NCBI RefSeq assembly: GCF_030433895.1
Contig: NZ_JARUXE010000001.1
Location: 124,001-188,000, forward strand
Source of the DNA: Arthrobacter sp. PsM3
GTDB taxonomy: Bacteria; Actinomycetota; Actinomycetes; Actinomycetales; Micrococcaceae
Direction of reading: 5' to 3'
DNA length: 64,000 nucleotides
Shown in pieces: positions 1 to 9,816 of the stretch. The notes under the pieces are model-generated. The model searched no databases, was not told the DNA's origin, and saw nothing but the letters and a program-made list of their open reading frames with translations. Every line of letters starts with the position of its first letter. The stretch's first letter is position 1. A program made the translations under genes and the position numbers.

Positions 1-1473
1 GCCATCATGACCGCGCTGATGCTGGTGGCCCTCACTGCCACCGGCGCCGGTACCCTGACCCTGCTGCACAGCTATCTGCAGGGGCAGGTCGACGACAAGC
101 TCCGGGCCGCGGTCGCCTCGGTCCGCCAGCAGCAGTCCTTCAGCCAGCTGCAGGACCAGAACCAGAGCATTCCCACGGACTACTCGCTGATGCTCTTCAC
201 CCCGGGGCAGCCGCCGCTGCCGTTCGGCGGCAACAAGGAACTCCACCCGGACATCACCAGCATCACCCCGGCGGACGCCGCCGACCGCCAGCAGATCCCC
301 TTCCAGGTCCGCGGAACGGATGGGCGCAACTGGCGGGTGGTCGCCCTCAACGTCGTGGACAGCAACGTCCGCAGCTCCGTGGTGGTCATCGGACTCCCGC
401 TGTGGCCGGTGGATTCGGTGATGGAACACGCCGTTCTGGTGGTGGTCGGCGTCGGGCTGCTGACGCTTGTCCTGGCCTTCTTCATCGCCACGTGGAGCAT
501 TTCCCGGTCCTTCCGGCCGCTTGCCCGGGTCGAGAAGACCGCCGCGGCGATTGCCGCGGGCGACCTCTCCCGGCGCGTCGAAATCGAAAACCCCAATACC
601 GAGGTTGGCCGGCTGGGCAGCTCCCTCAACGCCATGCTGGCCCACATCGAGACGGCCTTCGCCGCCCGGATGGCCTCCGAGGCGCGGATGCGCCGCTTCG
701 CGGCCGATGCCTCGCATGAACTGCGCACCCCGCTGGTGACGATCCGCGGCTTCTCGGAGCTGTACCGGCACGGCGCGCTGTCCACCCCGGAGGATGTGGC
801 GACCGCCATGGGCCGGATCGAAAGCGAGGCGAAGCGGATGGGGACCATGGTGGAGGACCTGCTGCTGCTCGCCAGGATCGATGAGCAGCGGCCGCTCCAG
901 CAGAAGCCTGCCGATCTGCTGCTGATTGCCAACGACGCCGTGGTGGACACCCAGGCCAGCGACCGCGGCCGCACCATCTCGCTGACCGGGCTGGACGGCC
1001 GTCCCCCCGGGCCTGCCCCGGTGCTCGGCGACGAGGCCAAGCTGCGGCAGGTGGTGGGGAATCTCGTGGGCAACGCCCTGCGCTACACCCCCGACGGCAC
1101 GCCCATCGAACTGGCCGTCGGCGTCCGGAGCTCCGGGGACGGCACCCGGCAGTCCATCATCGAGGTCCGTGACCACGGCCCCGGTGTCCCGGAGGAGGAA
1201 GCGGCGCGGATCTTCGAGCGGTTCTACCGCGCGGACACGTCCCGGACCCGGGAAACCGGCGGCAGCGGGCTGGGGCTGGCGATCGTCGCGGCCATCGTCG
1301 GTTCGCATTCGGGCACCGTCAGGGTTGCGAAAACCGACGGCGGCGGCGCCACCCTGGTGGTCAGCCTGCCGTTCCTGGATGAGACCGCCGAAGACGCAGG
1401 GCCGCATGCCGGCTCCCGTACCGGGTCAGGAACACGCGCCGGCGCCGGCTCCGGCGACACCGCCGGGGAGTAG
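1..1473 (+). CDS. Sensor histidine kinase, 5' end cut by window
   Basis: Membrane sensor kinase of a two-component system; it autophosphorylates on histidine and passes the phosphate to a response regulator, probably encoded just upstream. The frame is open to base 1, so the true start may lie outside; positions below count from the ATG at 7. A first membrane helix sits at about residues 2-23, an extracytoplasmic segment at about 24-138, a second helix at about 141-162, then a HAMP linker. The H-box (DASHELRTP) puts the phosphoacceptor at His237. The ATPase domain shows the N-box (GNALRYTPDG) and the G-boxes DHGPGVP and GSGLGLAI. The tail is Gly/Ala-rich and looks disordered. The signal sensed cannot be read from sequence. 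Confidence 0.93.
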   Translation, partial: AIMTALMLVALTATGAGTLTLLHSYLQGQVDDKLRAAVASVRQQQSFSQLQDQNQSIPTDYSLMLFTPGQPPLPFGGNKELHPDITSITPADAADRQQIPFQVRGTDGRNWRVVALNVVDSNVRSSVVVIGLPLWPVDSVMEHAVLVVVGVGLLTLVLAFFIATWSISRSFRPLARVEKTAAAIAAGDLSRRVEIENPNTEVGRLGSSLNAMLAHIETAFAARMASEARMRRFAADASHELRTPLVTIRGFSELYRHGALSTPEDVATAMGRIESEAKRMGTMVEDLLLLARIDEQRPLQQKPADLLLIANDAVVDTQASDRGRTISLTGLDGRPPGPAPVLGDEAKLRQVVGNLVGNALRYTPDGTPIELAVGVRSSGDGTRQSIIEVRDHGPGVPEEEAARIFERFYRADTSRTRETGGSGLGLAIVAAIVGSHSGTVRVAKTDGGGATLVVSLPFLDETAEDAGPHAGSRTGSGTRAGAGSGDTAGE

Positions 1474-1594
1474 CCTGCCGGGTCTCCCGCTGCTTTTCCA
1501 CATACCGTTGAGCGGCCGTTCCCCGGGTACCCCGGCCTGCCTACGCTCGGAGGGTCCGGAGATTCCGGATCAGGCACTGTTGAGAGGTCATCCC

Positions 1595-1882
1595 ATGAGC
1601 ATCATTTCCGTCGATACGGAACTCCTCCAGCTCAAGTCAGCGAACGTCAAGGCCACGGTCGACCGCATCAGCGCTGACGTCCAGTCCATGAAGCGCGGCC
1701 TGGACGAGCTGCAGGCCAGCTGGCGCGGCTCGGCCGCCACCAACTTCCAGGCGCTCGTCGCGGAGTGGGCCCTGACCCAGGGGAAGGTCGAGGCTTCCCT
1801 TGCCTCGATCAACCTGGCGCTCAACTCCGCGGCGGCGAGCTACGCCCAGGCCGAACTGAACAACACCCAGCGTTTCAGCTGA
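1595..1882 (+). CDS. WXG100 family (EsxA/ESAT-6-like) small protein
   Basis: Small helical protein of 95 residues with the central Trp-Arg-Gly of the family (SWRGSAATNF) between two amphipathic helices. WXG100 proteins are usually substrates or structural partners of type VII (ESX) secretion and form helical-hairpin dimers. The ATG follows GAGAGG at a good distance; an open frame running further upstream is the out-of-frame tail of the kinase region and was not used. No EccC, EccB, EccD or mycosin gene lies in the window, so this copy is an orphan here. Family membership is clear from motif and length; secretion is inferred. Confidence 0.88.
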   Translation: MSIISVDTELLQLKSANVKATVDRISADVQSMKRGLDELQASWRGSAATNFQALVAEWALTQGKVEASLASINLALNSAAASYAQAELNNTQRFS

Positions 1883-1909
1883 CCGCCCCTCACGGCTCCG
1901 CAGAAGGTC

Positions 1910-2929
1910 TCAGGCTTCGGGGGTGCCCTGGTGGAAGCGGAGCCGCCATTGGGCGCCGTCATGGACCCACAGGGAGCTGCGCAGGGCCGATCCGGACCGG
2001 GTGTGGCTGCGGTACGTCAGGAGGACGGTCTGCGCATCCAGCCGGTCGGCCCCCAGCATTTCCAGCTCGGTCGGGCCGCCCGGCGTCTCTTCCAGGGACA
2101 TCATCACGGCATCCCGGGTCCAGATCCTGCCCGAGGTCCCGATTTCGGTGAAGTCCGGATGCAGCAGCACCCCGGTACGTCCGAAGTCGCCGCGCGTTTC
2201 CGGAAGGAGGAGCTCGCGCTCAAGTGACTCAACGATCGCTTCCGGGCTCGCGTCGGTCCCTGGGGCGGGCGTGGTGTCCTCGTCGAGCTCACTGAAGAGA
2301 TCGGGTTCGTCGAAGAGTGTCGGCACCCCGAACAGCTCGTGTCGGCCGGACGGCACGGGCGCCTGGGGCGCGGCCTGCACGGCTGCGGGTACTGCCTGGT
2401 CTGCAGGAGCTGCCTGCCCGGCTGCCGGAGCTGCCTGGGCTGCGGGAACAAGGTAGCCGGCAGGGGCACCGAACCCGGGACCCTGGCGCACGGCCACGCC
2501 CTGCTGGTAGGCCGTGGCGGCAGCCCTGGCGCGGTCATCAGCCGCCTCGTTCAGGTCATGCCCGGCGTGGCCGCGCACCCATTCGAATTTGTATTTGCGC
2601 CCGACCAGCGCCTGGTCGATGTCCTTCAGTAGCTCGACGTTCATGACGGGTTTGCCGTCGGACTTGCGCCAGCCCTTGCGCTTCCAGCCCGGCATCCACT
2701 TGGTGACGGAGTTGATGACGTACTGGCTGTCGCACAGGATGTGCAGGTCCTCGCCCGGCATGTGTGCGGTGGAGCGGAACAGGTCCAGCACGGCCATCAG
2801 CTCGCCCATGTTGTTGGTGCCGTGCGGCCATCCGCCGGCCCGCCAGCAGTCATCGTTCACGTACCAGGCCCATCCGGCCGGGCCGGGATTTCCTAGAGCC
2901 GAACCGTCGGCTGCTGCTGTAATCGTCAC
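1910..2929 (-). CDS. rnhA: Ribonuclease HI fused to a C-terminal DUF4440-like domain
   Basis: The N-terminal ~145 residues are an RNase HI domain, which cleaves the RNA strand of RNA-DNA hybrids. The acidic residues are all present: Asp8 (AADGS), Glu43 (NMGEL), Asp67 (LCDSQ) and Asp131 (NEAADD), with His124 in the GHAGH loop. A linker of about 65 residues rich in Ala, Pro and Gln follows. The last ~110 residues (about 230-339) resemble the NTF2-like DUF4440/SnoaL-type fold, with a TYRSHTRSG strand and a WRLRFHQGTP ending. RNase HI alone is about 150 residues, so this is a genuine two-domain protein. It ends 28 bases from the convergent WXG100 gene. The role of the second domain is unknown. 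Confidence 0.87.
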   Translation of the reverse strand: MTITAAADGSALGNPGPAGWAWYVNDDCWRAGGWPHGTNNMGELMAVLDLFRSTAHMPGEDLHILCDSQYVINSVTKWMPGWKRKGWRKSDGKPVMNVELLKDIDQALVGRKYKFEWVRGHAGHDLNEAADDRARAAATAYQQGVAVRQGPGFGAPAGYLVPAAQAAPAAGQAAPADQAVPAAVQAAPQAPVPSGRHELFGVPTLFDEPDLFSELDEDTTPAPGTDASPEAIVESLERELLLPETRGDFGRTGVLLHPDFTEIGTSGRIWTRDAVMMSLEETPGGPTELEMLGADRLDAQTVLLTYRSHTRSGSALRSSLWVHDGAQWRLRFHQGTPEA

Positions 2930-3047
2930 TGCACCATCCTGCCAGACCCTGCCGCCGTTGACGCCCGCGCGGACGGTGACGGTGGGGTGCCTGTGGTCTG
3001 ATGTGCGCCGGACGGAGGCTGGACAGGGGCTGGACGGGGGTTAACGC

Positions 3048-3083
3048 CGACGGCGGCCCCACCCGAAAGAGGGACCGCCGTCG
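3048..3083 (-). terminator. Hairpin downstream of groL
   Basis: An inverted repeat with 13-base arms (3048-3060 and 3071-3083, one mismatch) around a 10-base loop lies 50 bases after the groL stop. There is no long U-tract on the minus strand, so it may be a weak intrinsic terminator or an mRNA-stabilising hairpin. Confidence 0.55.
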
Positions 3084-3132
3084 TTGAACTGTTCGTTCAG
3101 CGCTGGACTATTCAGCGCCGGAAGCCGGGTGG

Positions 3133-4878
<1,746 letters not shown>

Positions 4879-4953
4879 TCACCCCAGCCAGGTGTTTCTT
4901 TCGCTCCCGGATCGGCTGCTGCAACTTCGCGGCCGGGCGAACCGGGCGTCGTT

Positions 4954-4980
4954 TTAGCAGTCAATACGCGGGAGTGCTAA
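4954..4980. promoter_or_regulatory. CIRCE operator, copy 1 (HrcA site)
   Basis: The layout is TTAGCAGTC, nine bases, GAGTGCTAA. This matches the CIRCE consensus (TTAGCACTC, N9, GAGTGCTAA) at 17 of 18 arm positions with the exact spacing. It lies about 185 bases upstream of groL. Confidence 0.9.
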
Positions 4981-4984
4981 CTCA

Positions 4985-5014
4985 ATAATTAGCACTCCCC
5001 CGGGGAGAGTGCAA
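4985..5014 (-). promoter_or_regulatory. Candidate groL promoter overlapping CIRCE copy 2
   Basis: On the minus strand a TTGCAC -35-like hexamer (5014-5009) is followed after 17 bases by the AT-rich stretch TAATTAT (4991-4985). It coincides with CIRCE copy 2, the arrangement expected for repression by steric block. The -10 match is modest. Confidence 0.5.
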
Positions 5015-5015
5015 G
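4989..5015. promoter_or_regulatory. CIRCE operator, copy 2 (HrcA site)
   Basis: The layout is TTAGCACTC, nine bases, GAGTGCAAG. The left arm is perfect and the right arm differs at two positions (16 of 18). It begins eight bases after copy 1, so two HrcA dimers could bind side by side. It overlaps the proposed groL promoter. Confidence 0.85.
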
Positions 5016-5087
5016 CAGCGGGCGTACCGGGGTGCGCCACACCGGCCTGCTGGCGGCCCGCGGGAGGACGCAATACGCTACGGGCGA

Positions 5088-6488
5088 TTAACTGCCGCCG
5101 CTGGTGGCCGTTTCGCTGCCGCTCATGGTTGCCCGGTTGTCCGCCCCGTAGGTGTAGACAATGTAGTTTGCGGCGCTGACGTCACCGTTGGAATCGAAGC
5201 CGATCCGCCCGGACTCGCCGTCATAGTCAGGGCGCTTGCCCGCCCGGATGGCGTCGAGGCACTCCTGGTAGCTCTTGCATACCGCGGCTTCGCCGGCGGC
5301 CCCGGCGCCGCCGGACGCCTGGGCCTTGCCGCCCGAGACGGCGATCAGGCCGGCCGCAATGGAGGTTCCGGCGTCGTCCTGGGCTGCGGCGGCCGCGATC
5401 GCCGCGAGGTTGACGGCGTCGTACGTCTCGGCTGCGAAGCTCATATCCTTCAGTCCCGGGTCGACGGAGACCAGCTCGGCCTGGAAAGCTGCGGAGGCAA
5501 AGGTTCCGGGAAGGATCCCGCGTGCACCGTCGAGGGCACTGGAACCCAGGCCGGAACCGTATTGGCTGACCGCACCGTCGCTGAGGATGAGCTTCTTTCC
5601 GGCAAGGCCCGCGTTGTTCAGCTCGGCGATGGCGCCCTGGGCACCAGTGCGGGAGACCAGCACGACGGCATCCGGGGCCGCTGCCTTGGCGGCAGCGGCC
5701 GCCTGCTGTGCGTGGCCCGGCGCGAAACCGGCGACGGTGACGGGTCCGAGGCCGGAGGCCTTGGCCGCGGCGGCGACCGCGTTGGACACGTCCTTGCCGT
5801 AACTGCCTTCCTCGAACACAACGGCAAGGGTTGCCGCACCGTTGTCCTTGGCGAGTTTGACGAGGACGGAGGCCTGCGCGATATCCGCCGCCGCGGTACG
5901 GAAGTAGTAGCCCTTGCTCTGGTAGCTGCTGAGCCCGCTGGCGGTGTTTGCGGGGGAAATCATGGCGATCCTGGCGTTGGCGAGGACATCGATGGCGGCG
6001 GGTGCCCGGCTGGAGTCCGTCGGGCCGATGACGACGTCGGCTTTGGCCGCCACGAGTGCCTTGGCCTGCGCTGCGGTGTCTGCGCTGATGGTCTCGGGGA
6101 GCAACTCCACCGGTTTGCCCTTATGGCCGCCCGCGGCGTTGATTTCCCTGACGGCGAGCTTCGCTGCGGCCAGCTGGGGGGCATTGAGGAAGTTCTGCGG
6201 GCCGGTGTTGTCGAGGATCAGCCCGATCCGCAGGGTGCCGTCGCCGCTGGCGTCGGCCGTCTCCACGCGGGCGCCGCCTGCGGGCCCCAGGCACGCGGTC
6301 ATGGTCAGCGCCGCCACCGCAGCCACGGCCGCGGCGCGGCCCAGCCGCAGTGCACCGCGCCGGCGTGGGGCGGTGCTGACGGCGGCCCGCCGGACGCAGT
6401 CAGTTTCGGCGGCGGCCTTATCGATAGGGTCCTTCTCGGTAGCGTCGTTTTCTACAGGGGCCGGCGGCGCAGCGGCGGAATAGGTCAC
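5088..6488 (-). CDS. Branched-chain amino acid-type ABC substrate-binding lipoprotein
   Basis: Type I periplasmic-binding-protein fold (Leu/Ile/Val-BP-like, Peripla_BP_6) that would deliver amino acids or related solutes to an ABC transporter. A hydrophobic stretch after RRR ends in a lipobox (LTMTAC), so the mature protein is probably lipid-anchored at that cysteine; the binding domain follows with typical blocks ([33 protein letters not shown]). The start is a GTG whose GTGA overlaps the cold-shock gene stop by four bases. That leaves about 46 residues before the hydrophobic helix, unusually long for a signal peptide, but I see no better start. No permease or ATPase genes are adjacent, so the ligand is unknown. 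Confidence 0.85.
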   Translation of the reverse strand: MTYSAAAPPAPVENDATEKDPIDKAAAETDCVRRAAVSTAPRRRGALRLGRAAAVAAVAALTMTACLGPAGGARVETADASGDGTLRIGLILDNTGPQNFLNAPQLAAAKLAVREINAAGGHKGKPVELLPETISADTAAQAKALVAAKADVVIGPTDSSRAPAAIDVLANARIAMISPANTASGLSSYQSKGYYFRTAAADIAQASVLVKLAKDNGAATLAVVFEEGSYGKDVSNAVAAAAKASGLGPVTVAGFAPGHAQQAAAAAKAAAPDAVVLVSRTGAQGAIAELNNAGLAGKKLILSDGAVSQYGSGLGSSALDGARGILPGTFASAAFQAELVSVDPGLKDMSFAAETYDAVNLAAIAAAAAQDDAGTSIAAGLIAVSGGKAQASGGAGAAGEAAVCKSYQECLDAIRAGKRPDYDGESGRIGFDSNGDVSAANYIVYTYGADNRATMSGSETATSGGS

Positions 6489-6691
6489 GGGGCGGGCCGG
6501 ACGCTTTCGGCCTGCGGGCCCTTTTCGCCCTCGCCGACTTCGAGTTCAACGCGCTGGCCCTCGTCCAGGGCGCGATAGCCCTCCCCTGCAATGGCCGACC
6601 AGTGCACAAAAACGTCCGCCCCGGAATCGTCCACGGTGATGAAGCCGTAGCCCTTTTCGGCGTTGAACCATTTGACGGTTCCCAATGCCAT
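6485..6691 (-). CDS. Cold-shock domain protein (CspA family)
   Basis: A 68-residue single cold-shock domain that binds single-stranded RNA and DNA and melts RNA structure. RNP1 reads KGYGFITV and RNP2 reads VFVHWSAI, both in place. The ATG giving [16 protein letters not shown] is chosen because it is the family start; the open frame continues upstream through a 14-base tandem repeat that would only add a Cys/Phe-rich tail. The C-terminal part ([14 protein letters not shown]) is typical. It overlaps the downstream substrate-binding protein gene by four bases. Confidence 0.95.
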   Translation of the reverse strand: MALGTVKWFNAEKGYGFITVDDSGADVFVHWSAIAGEGYRALDEGQRVELEVGEGEKGPQAESVRPAP

Positions 6692-6746
6692 TGGTGTCCA
6701 CACTTTCAGTCGGCTTGCGGGCGGCGCACCACAGCGTGCGCCGCGG

Positions 6747-6799
6747 ACGCAGAATGCAAAACGCAGAATGCAAAACGCAGAATGCAAAACGCAGAATGC
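6747..6799. repeat. 14-bp tandem repeat in the cold-shock gene leader
   Basis: The unit ACGCAGAATGCAAA is repeated head to tail three full times plus 11 bases (6747-6760, 6761-6774, 6775-6788, 6789-6799), with no substitutions in the full copies. It lies 56-108 bases upstream of the csp ATG, where the 5' leader or promoter should be, and is clearly less GC-rich than its surroundings. Confidence 0.95.
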
Positions 6800-6899
6800 G
6801 CACGCAGTCCGCAAAATACTGTACCCACAGCCTCCGACCGGAGCGCAGGGCGCGTGCGGCTTGGGAGGCCAATAGTTATTCAGGCGTAACCGGGGGGGA

Positions 6900-7568
6900 C
6901 TACTGGAAGCCCGGCGCCAACACTACGACCAGCGGCAGCTGGAATTCGGCCGAGTCAACCACCGTCGGAATGCCCAGGAGTTTTCCGAGGGCTTCAGCAT
7001 TACCCTTTTGCGCAGCGCCGCTGTAGAAAACGACGGAGCGCTGCTGAGGCACGCCGCCCCAGTTTCCGGTCGAGCCTACCGTCCAGCCGGCGGTGGTGAC
7101 GGTCCCGCCCACCCGGTTCGCCAGGCCCGCAGTTGAGGTGGCGTTGAAGACCGCCACGGGCTGTGTCTTGTCGATTGCGGCGGCCGCGGCGGGGGTGGTG
7201 GCCGTGGCGGGGGTGGTGGCCGTGGCCGGCGTCCCGCTGGCTGCCGGGGTGGCCGGAGCCGGGCTTGCTGTCGGGCTGGCCGACGCCGGGCTGGAGACTG
7301 CCGGGCTCGAGGCTGTGGGGGCGGAGGATGCAGCGGCGCTGCTGCCGCCCTGTTCGGCCGATACCGCCTGGGTGTTTCCGGCGGAGGAGAACCCGAGCTT
7401 CGGCAGGAACAAGAAGGCCACGAGGCCGACGGCCAGGGCTGCCGCGCCAACGGCCAGGATGGGACCCAGACGGCGCCGGCGCCGGGATTCGGCGACTGCG
7501 CGGTGGACACCCTGACGTGTGGAGGTCTCCGGGACCCGATCAAATTCATCCCGAGCGTATTTGGTCAT
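6900..7568 (-). CDS. Membrane-anchored LytR C-terminal (LytR_C) domain protein
   Basis: A 222-residue protein with a short cytoplasmic N-terminus, one membrane helix at about residues 36-56, a low-complexity Ala/Ser/Pro/Thr linker at about 70-135 and a C-terminal LytR_C domain from about 138 ([18 protein letters not shown], then the GNWGG and VVFYSG motifs). The LytR_C domain is found alone or behind LytR-CpsA-Psr catalytic domains; the catalytic domain is absent here, so it is not itself a wall-polymer ligase. It is probably exposed at the cell envelope. It is followed by the cold-shock gene on the same strand but with a gap of about 200 bases. Function is unknown. Confidence 0.85.
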   Translation of the reverse strand: MTKYARDEFDRVPETSTRQGVHRAVAESRRRRRLGPILAVGAAALAVGLVAFLFLPKLGFSSAGNTQAVSAEQGGSSAAASSAPTASSPAVSSPASASPTASPAPATPAASGTPATATTPATATTPAAAAAIDKTQPVAVFNATSTAGLANRVGGTVTTAGWTVGSTGNWGGVPQQRSVVFYSGAAQKGNAEALGKLLGIPTVVDSAEFQLPLVVVLAPGFQ

Positions 7569-7648
7569 GGTAAAAACGACGTCCTTGCATGTTTCTGACG
7601 ATTGTCTACGCCGGCATCCGCGCGGGAATCCGCGCGTCCGGTTGTGCT

Positions 7649-8035
7649 TTACGCGTCTGAGCCCAAGCGGCGGGCAGTGCGCGCACGTTGGCGTGACGTA
7701 CGTAGTCTACGCAATCTCTTCACCAACATGGGATCGTGGGCCAGCGCATCCTCGGTGTCAATGAGGGCGTTGAGGATCTGGTAGTAGTGCGTCGCGGAGA
7801 GGTCGAAGAGCTCCCGGATGGCCTGTTCCTTGGCTCCGGCGTACTTCCACCACTGCCGTTCCAGCGCCAGCATTTGCTGGTCCCGGCTGCCCAGCGGCGA
7901 CTCGGGGCTCGTCCCGGCGGAAACTGGTTCCGCCGTGGAAAGGTGTTCTTGCGCTTGTTCGGCCACGACACACTCCCTGGCTGGATCCGGTAAAAAGTCT
8001 TCCCCCATGTTACGGGCGAATAACAGCGTTGTCAT
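7649..8035 (-). CDS. DUF3263 family protein
   Basis: A 128-residue actinobacterial protein. The conserved part is at about residues 52-120 ([20 protein letters not shown], then [15 protein letters not shown] and a basic [17 protein letters not shown] tail), which is the DUF3263 signature; the helical core plus basic tail would fit a nucleic-acid-binding role, but this is inference. The ATG at 8035 has AGGGTGG in front; an internal ATG at 8008 would shorten it by nine residues. It is divergent from the ung gene with only about 16 bases between starts, and it lies just upstream of the LytR_C gene. Confidence 0.8.
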   Translation of the reverse strand: MTTLLFARNMGEDFLPDPARECVVAEQAQEHLSTAEPVSAGTSPESPLGSRDQQMLALERQWWKYAGAKEQAIRELFDLSATHYYQILNALIDTEDALAHDPMLVKRLRRLRTSRQRARTARRLGSDA

Positions 8036-8051
8036 TTGCCACCCTGCGAGA

Positions 8052-8846
8052 ATGGGCCCTGTGCATACCTCAGACCCGCCTGATTCCGATGCCCTGTTCG
8101 AGCTGGAGCCCTCACCTGCCGAAGCGGTCGGCTTCGCTGAGCTGGCACTGCGGCCGTTGCCTGACCTTGTGGCCCCGGACTGGGCCGAGGCGCTGGTCCC
8201 GGTGGAAGGACAGCTTCGCGATGTCCTGGCGTTCCTGGGCCGGGAAGTCGCGGAGGGCCACGCGATCCTGCCGCAGCCGTCGAACGTCCTCCGGGCGTTC
8301 CGGCAGCCGCTGTCCGCAGTCAGGATATTGATAGTGGGCCAGGACCCCTATCCGACTCCCGGCCATGCCGTCGGGTTGTCCTTCGCCGTGGACGGCGCCA
8401 CGCGGCCCATTCCGCGCAGCCTCGCGAACATCTATAAGGAACTCGACGCCGATCTTGGCCTTCCTCCGCGGGTCCACGGGGACCTCAGCCGTTGGGCTGA
8501 CCAGGGGGTACTGCTGCTCAACAAGGTCCTCAGCGTCCGGGCAGGGGAGGCCGGCTCGCACCGGAACAAGGGATGGGAGGCCATTACGGCGGCAGCGATC
8601 AGCGCCGTCGCGAACCGCGTCAGAGCCGACGGCACACCCGCGCCGCTGGTGGCAATTCTGTGGGGCAAGGATGCCGGGGCCGTCCAGCCGTTACTGGGTT
8701 CCACGCCGGTGATCGCCAGCGCCCATCCGAGTCCGCTGTCGGCCGCGCGCGGGTTCTTCGGCTCCCGGCCTTTCAGCCACGCCAATAGGCTGCTCCGCGA
8801 GCAGGGGGACGGCACGGTGGATTGGGAACTGCCGCCGCTTCCCTAA
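8052..8846 (+). CDS. ung: Uracil-DNA glycosylase (family 1)
   Basis: Removes uracil from DNA as the first step of base-excision repair. The water-activating loop reads [17 protein letters not shown], with the catalytic Asp and the Tyr that excludes thymine. The residue after Tyr is Pro rather than the usual His of the enteric enzyme. The second active-site loop ([18 protein letters not shown]) contains the catalytic His. The length, 264 residues from the ATG at 8052, fits the family. A GTG at 8061 is an equally plausible start; neither has a strong Shine-Dalgarno. The upstream in-frame extension overlaps the DUF3263 gene and was rejected. Confidence 0.95.
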   Translation: MGPVHTSDPPDSDALFELEPSPAEAVGFAELALRPLPDLVAPDWAEALVPVEGQLRDVLAFLGREVAEGHAILPQPSNVLRAFRQPLSAVRILIVGQDPYPTPGHAVGLSFAVDGATRPIPRSLANIYKELDADLGLPPRVHGDLSRWADQGVLLLNKVLSVRAGEAGSHRNKGWEAITAAAISAVANRVRADGTPAPLVAILWGKDAGAVQPLLGSTPVIASAHPSPLSAARGFFGSRPFSHANRLLREQGDGTVDWELPPLP

Positions 8847-8897
8847 CCGGCTTGACAGTCGGGGTCCCGCCCAGGCTTCTTGGCTAGGCTTAGCTCC

Positions 8898-9737
8898 ATG
8901 ACCTCAGTTCCCGCCTCCACCTCGGCCACCCGGAAATCACGCCCGCAGACCAACCTCACTGTGCTGCGCCGCGAGCAGCTCTCGCCGTATATGGTCCGGA
9001 TCATTGCCGGCGGCCCGGGCTTCGCCGGCTACGTCAACAACGCCTTCGTGGACCGCTACGTCAAGATCGTGTTCCCCCAGCCCGGAGTCAGCTACGGGGA
9101 GCCGCTGGATCTCTGGGAGATCCGCGAGTCCATGCCGCGGGATCAGTGGCCGCACACCCGGACCTACACCGTCCGCTGGGTCGACGAGGCTGCGGCAGAG
9201 CTTGCCATCGACTTCGTGATCCACGGCGACGAAGGCCTCGCAGGGCCCTGGGCCGCGTCCGCCCGCCCCGGGGACACTCTGATCTTCACCGGCCCTGGGG
9301 GCGGCTACAACCCGGATCCGGCGGCGGACTGGTACCTGTTTGCGGGCGACGAGTCCGCGCTGCCGGCCATCGGCGCCGCGATCGAATCCCTGCCCGCGGA
9401 GGCCCGTGGCCTGGCATTCCTCGAGGTGGACGGCGCCGCCGACATCCAGGGCATCGCCGCGCCGGAGGGTGTGGAGTTGCGCTGGCTCTTCCGCGGCGGG
9501 GTGCCGGCCGGGGACAGCGGGCTGCTGGTCACGGCAGTGCGCGACGCCTCCTGGCCGGACGGCCGGGTGCAGGTCTTTGCGCACGGCGAGCGTGGCTACA
9601 TGAAAGGCCTGCGGGAGGTACTTTACGGGCAGCGGGGGCTGGAGCGCTCCCAGGTCTCCCTGTCCGGATACTGGGCGAAGGGCCGCGTGGAGGACGATTT
9701 CCAGGCGGAGAAGAAGCTCCCGATCGGGACGATCTAA
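8898..9737 (+). CDS. Siderophore-interacting protein (FAD-binding ferric reductase family)
   Basis: A 279-residue cytosolic flavoprotein of the ViuB/SIP family, which reduces ferric siderophores to release iron. The FAD-binding stretch RTYTVRW and the following FVIHGDEGLAGPWA loop are typical of the FAD_binding_9 domain. The C-terminal SIP half holds the NAD(P)H-binding region (WYLFAGDESALPAIGAAIES) and ends with GYWAKGRVEDDFQAEKK. The ATG at 8898 is preferred over an in-frame codon six residues earlier because it matches the usual N-terminus. No siderophore synthesis or uptake genes are adjacent. Confidence 0.92.
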   Translation: MTSVPASTSATRKSRPQTNLTVLRREQLSPYMVRIIAGGPGFAGYVNNAFVDRYVKIVFPQPGVSYGEPLDLWEIRESMPRDQWPHTRTYTVRWVDEAAAELAIDFVIHGDEGLAGPWAASARPGDTLIFTGPGGGYNPDPAADWYLFAGDESALPAIGAAIESLPAEARGLAFLEVDGAADIQGIAAPEGVELRWLFRGGVPAGDSGLLVTAVRDASWPDGRVQVFAHGERGYMKGLREVLYGQRGLERSQVSLSGYWAKGRVEDDFQAEKKLPIGTI

Positions 9738-9816
9738 CGGCGCACGGTCCAACGGCGCACGAGCTAGCAGTCCAAAGGCCCACTGGCCCACGGCGCACGA
9801 AGCAACGGCCCTCGAG

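Noticed and set aside
4972..4997. Palindrome GAGTGCTAA-N8-TTAGCACTC read as a single operator
   Set aside because: Order and spacing are wrong for CIRCE; it is the junction of two correct CIRCE copies on either side.
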